DNA from: Desulfovibrio sp.
GTDB lineage: Bacteria > Desulfobacterota > Desulfovibrionia > Desulfovibrionales > Desulfovibrionaceae
DNA length: 8,703 bases
NCBI GenBank assembly: GCA_014804915.1
Contig: JAAUYW010000093.1
Coordinates: 1 to 8,703 of the forward strand
Direction: 5' to 3'
Shown here: in pieces, positions 1 through 5,996 of the stretch
How positions within the stretch are numbered: position 1 is the first letter of the stretch
How the letters are laid out: each line of letters begins with the position of its first letter
The notes under the pieces: generated by a model
The model's input: only the letters and a program-made list of their open reading frames with translations
The model's database searches: none
Told to the model about the DNA's origin: nothing
Translations under genes and position numbers: made by a program

Positions 1-93
1 AAACATCCGGAAATTTCATGCCAGTATGAGCCACAGGCTCCGCTAAAACTGGAAAAAGATTCTGAAGATATTTCCCGAAATTGGCAGCGCTGA
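1..93 (+). other. possible 3' end of a truncated gene
   Basis: The plus strand is open in one frame from the first base to a TGA at 91-93, giving about 30 mostly hydrophilic residues that end in Asn-Trp-Gln-Arg. If real, it is the tail of a gene entering from the left and convergent with modC. The other two plus frames stop earlier. A 30-codon open stretch arises by chance fairly often and the third-position composition is not convincing, so this is only a possibility. Nothing can be said about function. Confidence 0.22.
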
Positions 94-152
94 AAATCAG
101 GCCTGTGTTCCAATTCGGCTGCAATAAGGGATTTCGGAGTGCCCAGGGAAAT
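70..152. repeat. nested inverted repeats downstream of modC
   Basis: ATTTCCC (70-76) is matched by GGGAAAT (146-152), CCGAAAT (75-81) by ATTTCGG (131-137), and ATTGG (80-84) by CCAAT (110-114). The arms are nested in order, so the stretch could fold into one long interrupted hairpin on either strand. On the minus strand it begins at the modC stop, and a T5 run (complement of 54-58) lies about a dozen bases past the structure. It may act as a weak 3' end signal for modABC, but it is not a textbook terminator. Confidence 0.3.
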
Positions 153-898
153 TACTTTTCTTCCAGAAGGGCCTCCAGAGCCTCCCCGCAGGCTGCATAA
201 TTGCTGCGAAATTGCGGCCAGTCCGTAATGACCCTGGCATGGCCGTGCTGAAACAGGACCAGGGCGCCGGCAAAGACCTCAACATCATCCGGCTCATGGG
301 TGATAATCACTACAGGCAAATTCATTTCTGACAGCAGCGTCTGGATCTCTGCGCGCATATGGGCCCGCATTAACGGATCCAGCGCTGAAAAAGGTTCATC
401 AAGCAATAAAATGTCAGGCTCGGAATTGAGAGCGCGCGCCAACGCGGCCCGCTGCTTCTGGCCGCCGGAGATTTCGGCTGGCATGTGCCTTCGAAGATGG
501 CCAATGCCAAATCTTTCCAGAATCGACATGGCCTTGCGGGATTCGCCTGCGGAAATGAAGCTCGGCAGCAAGCCGCTATGCGGATATGCCACGTTTTGAA
601 GAATGTTCAAATGCGGAAAAAGCGCGTAATCCTGCAGCAAATAACCCACACGCCTTTTTTGGGGCGGAACAAATATTTTCTCCCCTGAATCATAAAACAC
701 TCTGTTCAAAGCCTCGATTCGGCCATAAGAAGGCTTTCGCAGTCCAGCGATCGATTGCATGGCAAGCGTTTTTCCAGATCCGGATGGACCAAAAAACACA
801 ACTCGGCGGAAATCGGAGCCAATATCGAAATCCAGCTCAAGTCTGAATATTTTCCTCCGGGTCTTGAATTCCTTGCCAAAATGCAATTTCAGCATCAC
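152..898 (-). CDS. modC: molybdate/tungstate ABC transporter ATP-binding protein ModC (short form)
   Basis: This is the cytoplasmic ATPase that powers molybdate/tungstate import through ModB. All ABC motifs are visible: Walker A GPSGSGKT (37-44), Q-loop Gln89 in LLQDYALFPH, signature SGGQKQR (144-150), Walker B DILLLDE (162-168), D-loop SALD and switch His201. At about 248 residues it is roughly 100 shorter than E. coli ModC; the missing part corresponds to the C-terminal TOBE/MOP domain. Oxyanion sensing could instead rest with the divergent regulator, which carries two MOP domains (inference). The start is either GTG at 898, overlapping modB by 4 bases, or the next codon, ATG at 895, sharing one base with the modB TGA; the latter looks like TGATG coupling. 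The upstream Shine-Dalgarno is weak, which fits coupling. It is the last gene of modABC. Confidence 0.93.
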   Translation of the reverse strand: MMLKLHFGKEFKTRRKIFRLELDFDIGSDFRRVVFFGPSGSGKTLAMQSIAGLRKPSYGRIEALNRVFYDSGEKIFVPPQKRRVGYLLQDYALFPHLNILQNVAYPHSGLLPSFISAGESRKAMSILERFGIGHLRRHMPAEISGGQKQRAALARALNSEPDILLLDEPFSALDPLMRAHMRAEIQTLLSEMNLPVVIITHEPDDVEVFAGALVLFQHGHARVITDWPQFRSNYAACGEALEALLEEK

Positions 899-1590
899 TT
901 TCGGCCCAGTCTGGAAATATATTCCGCGCTGATGAGCGCTGCGCAGCAGAAAACAGATGTAGCCACGGCCAGAAAAAAAGCCCGCTCATCCTCCCCAGCC
1001 TGAAAAGCCGAATAAATGGCAAGAGCCAGGGTCTGGGTTTTGCCCGGAATATTTCCTGCAATCATCAGGGTAGCGCCAAATTCGCCCATGCCGCGGGCAA
1101 AAGCCAGAATCAGCCCTGCAAAGATGCCTTTCCAGGCAAGGGGAATGCTTATGGTAACCAGAATTCGCCATTCTGACGCGCCCAGGGTTCGAGCAGCATC
1201 CTCCAGATCAGGATTTACCTGCTCCAGAGCCGCCCTGCACGACTTATAAATTAACGGAAAAATGACAACGCTTGCAGCAGCCACCGCGCCTTGCCATGTA
1301 AACATCAAGTTAATGCCCCAGGCGCCAAGCTCAGGGCCAAGCAGACCGCGTCTGCCTAGCAGCTGAATCAGATAATAGCCAATAACTGTGGGAGGGAGCA
1401 CCAATGGCAATGTAAAAGCCGCATCCAGCATTGAAGACAACAAACTCTTTCTGCTGCGCAGGCGCCAGGCTGCGAGAATAGCCAGTCCAAAAGTGCCGGC
1501 AGTGGCGGTTAAGGCCACCTTGAGCGAAATCAGCAGCGGCGACTGGATTGCGCCGACCCAGCCGCCTGCTGACGAAAAAAATCCATTCAC
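895..1590 (-). CDS. modB: molybdate/tungstate ABC transporter permease ModB
   Basis: This is the integral inner-membrane permease that forms the molybdate/tungstate channel. Its 231 residues match the usual ModB length. Hydrophobic segments alternate with short loops, starting around residues 17-42 and 55-78. The cytoplasmic EAA loop that docks on ModC is clear at about 130-150, with EDAARTLGASEWR followed by a Pro. The C-terminal half carries the FARGMGEFGATLMIAGN segment typical of ModB/CysT-type permeases. It starts with GTG at 1590, overlapping the modA TGA by 4 bases (GTGA), and ends overlapping modC. No strong Shine-Dalgarno is visible, so translation probably depends on coupling to modA. 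Sulfate and tungstate permeases are related, but the ModA partner supports molybdate/tungstate. Confidence 0.94.
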   Translation of the reverse strand: MNGFFSSAGGWVGAIQSPLLISLKVALTATAGTFGLAILAAWRLRSRKSLLSSMLDAAFTLPLVLPPTVIGYYLIQLLGRRGLLGPELGAWGINLMFTWQGAVAAASVVIFPLIYKSCRAALEQVNPDLEDAARTLGASEWRILVTISIPLAWKGIFAGLILAFARGMGEFGATLMIAGNIPGKTQTLALAIYSAFQAGEDERAFFLAVATSVFCCAALISAEYISRLGRK

Positions 1591-2321
1591 GGCTTCGCGA
1601 ATCCATATTTTGCCAAAATTTCCTGGCCCTCAGGCGAAAGCACAAATTTTATAAAATCATGCGCTGCATCCTGGTTGGCGCCAGTCAGGCAAACCGCAAC
1701 TGGATAGGTAACAGGCTCATGACCGTCCATAACCTGCACAACCTCCACCTTGTCTTTCAATTGCCTGGCATCCGTTCCATAGACAATGCCGGCATCCACT
1801 TCGCCGCGGGCAACATAATCCAGCGTCTGGCGCACACTGCTTCCCAGAATTAACTTGTGCTCAAGCTTGTCCCACAAGCCTGCATTGACAAGGCTATCGC
1901 GAGCATATCTGCCAGCTGGCACCGAAGCGGGATTGCCAATGGCGATATGCCCGAGATTTACCAAATCCTGCAAGCCCTTTACTGGCGCGCTGCCCCTAGG
2001 CACAATCAGCACCAGATCATTCATGGCAAATTGCCTACGCGTAGCCGGATCTACCACCTTCTCGTTTTCCGCCTTGTCCATTGTGGCTTCATCAGCTGAT
2101 GCGAATACATCAACTGGAGCGCCGGCCGCTATCTGCCTGAGCAAAGGATTTGAAGCCGCGTAATTCGTATTCACGGTTATGCCAGGATAGCGCTTCTCAA
2201 AGGCCTGTTTCATTTCATCAAATGCGTTCGCAAGGCTGGCTGCCGCAGATACTGTCAATTCAGCCGCCAGTCCAGCGGAAGCGGAAAGAACAAAAACAAG
2301 TAATGCCAGAATCCTGATCAT
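1587..2321 (-). CDS. modA: periplasmic molybdate/tungstate-binding protein ModA
   Basis: This protein captures molybdate or tungstate in the periplasm and delivers it to ModBC. It has 244 residues with a signal peptide: a short basic start, a hydrophobic core and probable cleavage near residue 19-20 (GLA-A). The oxyanion pocket known from E. coli ModA is conserved by alignment: Ser29 in AAASL, Ser57 in YAASN, Ala136 in the VPAGRY loop, Val163 in SSVRQ and Tyr181 in IVYGTDA. This favours ModA over the TupA or WtpA families; ModA binds both oxyanions. The ATG is fixed by a near-perfect Shine-Dalgarno. It is first in modABC and diverges from the tunR-like gene, whose product very probably controls it (established for the family in Desulfovibrio vulgaris, inferred here). 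Confidence 0.95.
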   Translation of the reverse strand: MIRILALLVFVLSASAGLAAELTVSAAASLANAFDEMKQAFEKRYPGITVNTNYAASNPLLRQIAAGAPVDVFASADEATMDKAENEKVVDPATRRQFAMNDLVLIVPRGSAPVKGLQDLVNLGHIAIGNPASVPAGRYARDSLVNAGLWDKLEHKLILGSSVRQTLDYVARGEVDAGIVYGTDARQLKDKVEVVQVMDGHEPVTYPVAVCLTGANQDAAHDFIKFVLSPEGQEILAKYGFAKP

Positions 2322-2324
2322 CGC

Positions 2325-2333
2325 TCACCTCCT
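2325..2333 (-). promoter_or_regulatory. strong ribosome binding site of modA
   Basis: Read on the minus strand this is AGGAGGTGA, a nine-base match to the complement of the 16S rRNA 3' end, followed by GCG and the modA ATG. It fixes the start and is by far the best Shine-Dalgarno in the operon; modB and modC lack comparable sites. Confidence 0.85.
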
Positions 2334-2370
2334 GCGGGCAATTTGCCTGATCACAGGAAAATTGCAAAAT

Positions 2371-2399
2371 CAGTCACGCTTTTAATAAAAGTGTGCCTG
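2371..2399. promoter_or_regulatory. 29-bp palindrome, candidate TunR operator
   Basis: The arms CAGTCACGCTTTTA (2371-2384) and TAAAAGTGTGCCTG (2386-2399) flank a single central A and are complementary at 12 of 14 positions. It is the longest dyad I found in the modA/tunR intergenic region. Its size agrees with the roughly 30-bp sites reported for the TunR family, whose DNA-binding domain derives from XerC/D recombinases. It ends one base before the tunR -35 box and covers the -10 box proposed for modA. I cannot compare it with the published motif, so assignment to TunR rests on location, size and symmetry. Confidence 0.5.
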
Positions 2400-2410
2400 T
2401 ATGACATCAA
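2382..2410 (-). promoter_or_regulatory. predicted sigma-70-type promoter of modABC
   Basis: On the minus strand, TTGATG (2410-2405) and TATTAA (2387-2382) are separated by exactly 17 bases. Each matches the consensus at 4 of 6 positions. The start point would fall near 2375, giving a leader of about 55 bases. Its -35 box overlaps the -35 box of the divergent tunR promoter, and its -10 box lies at the centre of the 29-bp palindrome. If TunR activates modABC here as it does in D. vulgaris, the true promoter may lie further downstream; the call is by pattern only. Confidence 0.4.
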
Positions 2411-2429
2411 AGGGCATATTTGCTAGATT
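2401..2429 (+). promoter_or_regulatory. predicted sigma-70 promoter of tunR-mobA
   Basis: ATGACA (2401-2406, 5 of 6 to TTGACA) and TAGATT (2424-2429, 4 of 6 to TATAAT) are 17 bases apart, and TG at 2421-2422 gives an extended -10. The predicted start falls at about 2436-2439, on or just before the tunR ATG at 2439. That would make the message leaderless or nearly so, which fits the lack of a Shine-Dalgarno before tunR. Confidence 0.55.
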
Positions 2430-2438
2430 GCATACGCA

Positions 2439-3500
2439 ATGAACAGCCAGAATCCCCATTTGTTTATATCCGGCTTAAGCTATGCCCAGCGCGCTGAATT
2501 GCTGAAGGCGCTGCTGAAAGGCACTGCCTGGCTGCCGCCGGCAATTCTTTCCAGCAGGCAGCTGACCCAGGCGGAGCGCTGGCTCTGGGAACGCACAGCT
2601 CTGGAAGGCTCCCCTTTCCAGCGCCACTCCAGAGCCAGAATATGGCTGATTTTCATGCTCATTCGCCATGCCGGTCTGCGCATGCGCGAAGTGCTCCAGC
2701 TTGAAGAACATGATTTCCGGTTTGGCGAGGAAGAAATCCAGGCCGGGCGCAGAATTGTGCCGCTATCCCCCCAGGTGGCAAGCCAGCTTGCAAACTTCTG
2801 GGCAAACTGGCCAGGCAGGACAGCCAGCAAGCCTCTGGATTGCGATGCCAGCTTCATCCGCCGCAGTTTTTCGGCATGTGCCAGAGCCTGCGGCATCAAT
2901 CCTGCCCTGCTCAATCCAAGCTCCCTGCGCAGGCAACGGGGACTCGAACTGGAAGCTGGCGGCCTACATCCGCATCTGGCAAGCGTTTTTCTGGGAAAAA
3001 TGGATCATTCGCCACTTTTTCCTGGCCAAATGGCTGTAACCATGCTTCGCAAACACATCAAAGAGGAACGCAGAATGAAAACAAGCGCGCGAAATGTCTT
3101 TCAGGGACAAGTTACCCGCCTGACAGAAAATGGCATCCTGGTCAGCGTCTCCCTGGAAACGGCGCAGGGACTCGGACTTTCGGCCATCATCACGCAGGCA
3201 AGCAGCAAGAGCCTTGGGCTCGCGCCTGGCGTAACTGTCAGCGCGCTGGTCAAGGCTCCCTGGGTTACTGTAAGCCCGGCTGGCAAGCCCGAAAGCCCGA
3301 ATAGCGAAAACTGCTTTGCGGGCAAGGTTGAAAAGATCAATCGCGATTCCCTGGCCTGCGAGATCATGATTCAGCTGCCGCAGGGAAACCAGCTTTGCAG
3401 CCTGTATGCAAATGGGGCCAGTCCGGACAGAAATATTCACGAAGGCGACGAAGTCCTGGCCTGCTTCAGTCCATTTGCCGTTATCCTGACCAGCGACTAG
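2439..3500 (+). CDS. tunR: TunR-type molybdate/tungstate-responsive regulator (recombinase-like fold plus two MOP domains)
   Basis: The 353-residue protein has two parts. Residues about 40-210 resemble the catalytic domain of XerC/D tyrosine recombinases: RHAGLRMREVLQL holds the first conserved Arg (Arg81), and SSLRRQRGLELEAGG aligns with the HxLRH helix (Arg164 kept, His replaced by Ser161). The later His/Trp position is Lys187 and no tyrosine occurs where the nucleophile should be. It should therefore bind DNA but not recombine it. Residues about 215-280 (from SARNVFQGQV, with LGLAPG and ALVKAPWV) and 291-352 are tandem MOP/TOBE oxyanion-binding domains as in ModE. This is the architecture of TunR, which activates modABC in D. 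vulgaris, with activation weakened by tungstate. It diverges from modA; no Shine-Dalgarno precedes the ATG. Its TAG stop is followed directly and in frame by mobA. Confidence 0.85.
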   Translation: MNSQNPHLFISGLSYAQRAELLKALLKGTAWLPPAILSSRQLTQAERWLWERTALEGSPFQRHSRARIWLIFMLIRHAGLRMREVLQLEEHDFRFGEEEIQAGRRIVPLSPQVASQLANFWANWPGRTASKPLDCDASFIRRSFSACARACGINPALLNPSSLRRQRGLELEAGGLHPHLASVFLGKMDHSPLFPGQMAVTMLRKHIKEERRMKTSARNVFQGQVTRLTENGILVSVSLETAQGLGLSAIITQASSKSLGLAPGVTVSALVKAPWVTVSPAGKPESPNSENCFAGKVEKINRDSLACEIMIQLPQGNQLCSLYANGASPDRNIHEGDEVLACFSPFAVILTSD

Positions 3501-4139
3501 GTGGGAAGCAGCCCCGGGCTGCTGGGCGCCATCCTGGCAGGCGGCAAATCCAGCAGAATGGGAGTCAACAAGGCCTGCCTTCGGCCCTGGGGAGAATCAG
3601 GGTCAAGCCTGCTGGAAAACGCGCTTGAACTGCTCGCTCCGCTGACAGCGCGCTGCGTGGTTTCCTGCGCCAGGGGCCATACATACGCAGGCCATGAGTG
3701 CATAGAAGACGCTCAAAACAGCGCAGGTCCGGCCCAGGGACTGCTTGCCTGCCTTCAAGCAGCAAAAAAAGAAGGGCTGGAAGCTGTTTTCGCGCTTGGC
3801 TGCGACCAGCCGGCCCTGACTGGCAATCTGCTCGGAAAGCTGGCTGACGCGTATTCCGCCAGGGCGCCTGGCTCGCTCGCAGCCCTGTTTCTGAATCAGG
3901 CAACCGGCAAGTTCGAAATGCTTGTCGCAATTTATTCTGTTGATTTCATTCCCCTGCTCGTTTCGGGGCTTGAGGCCGGACAGCATTCCCTGTATCAGAT
4001 ACTGCCAAAATCGCGCGCCATCAGCCTGGCCTACAGCGAGCAGGAGGCGCGATATTTTGTCAATCTGAATACGCCTGCCCAGTTCCAGGCATTCAGCGCG
4101 AGCTGCGGCAATGCGCCTGGCATTCCCTGGCAAGCCTGA
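3501..4139 (+). CDS. mobA: molybdenum cofactor guanylyltransferase (MobA-like nucleotidyltransferase)
   Basis: MobA transfers GMP from GTP to molybdopterin-bound molybdenum (or tungsten) to make the guanine dinucleotide cofactor in the cytoplasm. The 212 residues are close to family size. Visible motifs are the nucleotide-binding loop LAGGKSSRMGVNKA (12-25), GPAQG (76-80), the metal-binding Asp102 in ALGCDQPAL, and a C-terminal VNLNTPAQF typical of MobA. The only start that keeps the motif at the usual distance from the N terminus is GTG at 3501, immediately after the tunR TAG and in the same frame. There is no Shine-Dalgarno, so expression probably relies on coupling to tunR or on stop-codon readthrough. 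MobA-like cytidylyltransferases are related, but the neighbours favour MobA. It ends at a TGA just before a hairpin shared with convergent cstA. Confidence 0.85.
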   Translation: MGSSPGLLGAILAGGKSSRMGVNKACLRPWGESGSSLLENALELLAPLTARCVVSCARGHTYAGHECIEDAQNSAGPAQGLLACLQAAKKEGLEAVFALGCDQPALTGNLLGKLADAYSARAPGSLAALFLNQATGKFEMLVAIYSVDFIPLLVSGLEAGQHSLYQILPKSRAISLAYSEQEARYFVNLNTPAQFQAFSASCGNAPGIPWQA

Positions 4140-4153
4140 ACATTCCGACCAGC

Positions 4154-4181
4154 AAAAAAGGAGAGGCCAGCGCCTCTCCTT
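4154..4181 (-). terminator. intrinsic terminator of cstA, perhaps bidirectional
   Basis: GGAGAGGC (4160-4167) and GCCTCTCC (4172-4179) form a perfect 8-bp stem with a 4-base CAGC loop. On the minus strand the stem is followed by six T (complement of 4154-4159), a textbook terminator for cstA, whose stop is about 70 bases upstream. For mobA on the plus strand the A-T pairs lengthen the stem by two, but the following T tract is short (TTCAATTG), so it is weaker in that direction. Confidence 0.85.
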
Positions 4182-4208
4182 CAATTGTCCTGAATCCGGA
4201 GAAAATGA

Positions 4209-4229
4209 GGAGGGCTTGCGCCCCCCTCC
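4209..4229 (-). repeat. second hairpin between the cstA stop and its terminator
   Basis: Read on the minus strand, GGAGGG and CCCTCC form a 6-bp stem around a 9-base loop, followed by TCATTTTC. It lies between the cstA stop and the stronger terminator. It could stabilise the 3' end or act as a weak first terminator; the T tract is interrupted. Confidence 0.4.
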
Positions 4230-4251
4230 AGACAGATTCGAAAAACGAAAG

Positions 4252-5730
4252 CTATGCCTTCATGCCAGATGCGTGAGAACCTGGATGAATGGGTTCGGGA
4301 TCGTAGGGAAGAGGCTTGCGGCCAAGCATCATGAAGGCGACAAAGGCAGCCGCGGCGCAGACAATGCCGATAATATTGGCATAGTCAATGGCCATCTTGA
4401 AGCCCATGGTTGGCTCGTAGCAAATGTAGCTTACGCAGACCGCAGTCATGAATACAGCGGGCACTGTGCAGATCCAGTGGAATCTGTCACGCCGGCGCAG
4501 ATAGGCCGCGCCAGCGAAAAGCACGATTGTGGCCAGGGTCTGGTTCGCCCAGCCAAAGTAACGCCAGATAATCGTGAAATCGATGAGTGACAGGAAAATG
4601 CCCACCAGGAACATTGGCACGGCAATGTAGAGTCTGGGAATAATCGCCTTTTGCGAGAAATTGATAGCTTCGGAAAGCGTGAGGCGCGCAGCGCGGAAAG
4701 CCGTGTCGCCGGAGGTGATTGGCAATATGACAACGCCAAGAATTGCGATAACGCCGCCAAACTCGCCCATCAGGCCCATGCAGGACTGGGTTACGACATT
4801 GCCCGGGCCGCCGGCCGCAAGCGCGGCATTCAGGGCATCCGGCCCATGATAGAAAGTCATGCCAACTGTCGCCCAGACGAGGCCAATGAAGCCTTCGGCG
4901 ACCATACCTCCATAAAAGACTGACTTGCCCAGCTTCTCATTTGCCATGCAGCGGGCCATCAGCGGCGATTGCGTGGCATGGAAGCCCGAGAGGGCGCCGC
5001 AGGCTATTGTGATAAACACCAGCGGGAAAATTGGCAAATGTCCCGGGTGTGTATTGCCAGAAAAGCTGTCAACGGAATTATAGAATTCGGCCGGCATGGA
5101 AACAAACATCATGGCTGTCACGCCAAGGGCCATGAAGATCAGGATCGCGCCAAAAACCGGATAGAAATTGCCGATAATCTTGTCAATCGGCATGATCGTG
5201 GCAATGAAGTAATAGGCAAAGATCACACAAACCCAGAAAACCAGATTCATGTAGTCTGGCGTAAGCTTCGCAAGCAGCGCCGCAGGCGCGGCCACAAACA
5301 CTACGCCAACCAGGATCAGCAGCACAACTGCAAATACGCGCATGAACTGCTTTGCGAAATTGCCCAGATTATAGCCGACAATCGCCGGCACATTGGCGCC
5401 GCCATAGCGCACGGACAGCATGCCCGCCATGAAGTCATGCACTGCGCCGGCAAAGATGGTGCCAATCACGATCCACCAAAGGGCGGCAGGTCCCCAGAGC
5501 GCGCCCAGAATGGGACCAAAGACCGGGCCTACGCCGGCTATATTCAGCAGCTGCACCAGCCAGACTTTCCAGAGCGGCATTTCCACATAGTCCACTCCAT
5601 CGGCCATTGTCTTTGCTGGCGTAGGACGCGAGGGCTCAGCTCCAAAAATTTTGGAAACAAGAGCGCCATATACGATGTAGCCCACCACCAGCGCAATAGT
5701 CGCCAGGATAAAATACATGTACTTTGGCAT
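4252..5730 (-). CDS. cstA: CstA-family (carbon starvation / pyruvate-type) inner-membrane transporter
   Basis: The 492-residue multi-spanning membrane protein belongs to the CstA family; characterised members import peptides or pyruvate. Recognisable family segments are DGVDYVE near residue 44, GVGPVFGPILGALWGP (66-81), LWWIVIGTIFAGAVHDF (84-100), GALSGFHATQSP (245-256) and ITSGDTAFRAARL (338-350). It is much shorter than the roughly 700-residue E. coli CstA and BtsT but complete, being the short family form. The frame is open to 5829, but the start is set at 5730 because AGGGGAG lies 7 bases upstream and the protein then begins with the first membrane helix; the extra 33 residues of the longer form overlap the predicted promoter. 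It is convergent with mobA and divergent from the next operon. The substrate cannot be read from the sequence; pyruvate is a reasonable guess. Confidence 0.9.
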   Translation of the reverse strand: MPKYMYFILATIALVVGYIVYGALVSKIFGAEPSRPTPAKTMADGVDYVEMPLWKVWLVQLLNIAGVGPVFGPILGALWGPAALWWIVIGTIFAGAVHDFMAGMLSVRYGGANVPAIVGYNLGNFAKQFMRVFAVVLLILVGVVFVAAPAALLAKLTPDYMNLVFWVCVIFAYYFIATIMPIDKIIGNFYPVFGAILIFMALGVTAMMFVSMPAEFYNSVDSFSGNTHPGHLPIFPLVFITIACGALSGFHATQSPLMARCMANEKLGKSVFYGGMVAEGFIGLVWATVGMTFYHGPDALNAALAAGGPGNVVTQSCMGLMGEFGGVIAILGVVILPITSGDTAFRAARLTLSEAINFSQKAIIPRLYIAVPMFLVGIFLSLIDFTIIWRYFGWANQTLATIVLFAGAAYLRRRDRFHWICTVPAVFMTAVCVSYICYEPTMGFKMAIDYANIIGIVCAAAAFVAFMMLGRKPLPYDPEPIHPGSHASGMKA

Positions 5731-5737
5731 GATTTTG

Positions 5738-5744
5738 CTCCCCT
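5738..5744 (-). promoter_or_regulatory. ribosome binding site deciding the cstA start
   Basis: On the minus strand AGGGGAG lies 7 bases before the ATG at 5730. The upstream alternative start at 5829 has no such site and would lie inside the predicted promoter. Confidence 0.8.
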
Positions 5745-5766
5745 GAAATTTACATACCCCAAAATG

Positions 5767-5788
5767 AACGAAAACCCCAATTTTCGTT
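5767..5788 (-). promoter_or_regulatory. perfect inverted repeat in the cstA leader
   Basis: AACGAAAA (5767-5774) and TTTTCGTT (5781-5788) are perfect 8-bp arms around a 6-base loop, lying between the predicted cstA promoter and its start. In addition ACCCCAA occurs twice in the same orientation, at 5756-5762 and 5774-5780, 18 bases apart. Either pattern could be a regulator site or an RNA structure in the leader. No regulator is identifiable in the window. Confidence 0.45.
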
Positions 5789-5800
5789 TTCCTTATCATC

Positions 5801-5829
5801 TTTTTAAAAGCCGACGCCGCTAATGTCAA
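5801..5829 (-). promoter_or_regulatory. predicted sigma-70 promoter of cstA
   Basis: On the minus strand a perfect TTGACA (5829-5824) is followed after 17 bases by TAAAAA (5806-5801, 4 of 6 to the -10 consensus). The start would be near 5794, giving a leader of about 65 bases that contains the inverted repeat. Confidence 0.5.
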
Positions 5830-5897
5830 TAAATTAAAGCTCTTTCACAAAAGGGCGAAGAGCCGCCTGGATTTGCGGCAGTCATGCGGGCAAATAA

Positions 5898-5905
5898 AGG
5901 GGAGG
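5898..5905 (+). promoter_or_regulatory. strong Shine-Dalgarno placed for a CTG start at 5913
   Basis: AGGGGAGG lies 7 bases before CTG at 5913-5915, which is in frame with the downstream gene without any intervening stop; the frame is closed by a TAA at 5895-5897. No ATG, GTG or TTG sits at a suitable distance from this site. Confidence 0.5.
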
Positions 5906-5996
5906 CATAACTCTGGAAAATTTCTTTAAAAATTCTTATGATGACAAAAGCAACGCCGCCTGGCTCCTGGACGGCAATTTTTACAAGGATACCCAG

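Noticed and set aside
1..20. Minus-strand ATG at 20-18 as the start of a gene leaving the window
   Set aside because: Only six codons are visible and no convincing Shine-Dalgarno precedes it.
2322..2438. Molybdenum-cofactor riboswitch upstream of modA
   Set aside because: The leader is too short for the known Moco RNA, and only small dyads (GGCAATTTGCC at 2337-2347, CCTG/CAGG at 2346-2357) are visible.
2439..3080. Integrase-like domain as a sign of a mobile element or integration site
   Set aside because: The catalytic tyrosine and other key residues are missing, MOP domains are fused to it, there are no flanking repeats or tRNA, and the gene sits in a metabolic cluster.
2480..3440. Minus-strand open frames of 144 and 158 codons opposite tunR
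   Set aside because: They lie wholly inside a well-supported gene, have no Shine-Dalgarno and resemble no family.
4969..5823. 284-codon plus-strand open frame opposite cstA
   Set aside because: It is antisense to a clear membrane protein; its His/Arg/Asn-rich composition is what the reverse strand of such a gene gives, and no start signal is present.
5862..5879. GCCGC/GCGGC hairpin upstream of the unknown membrane protein
   Set aside because: The stem is only 5 bp with an 8-base loop and no T tract; too weak to name.
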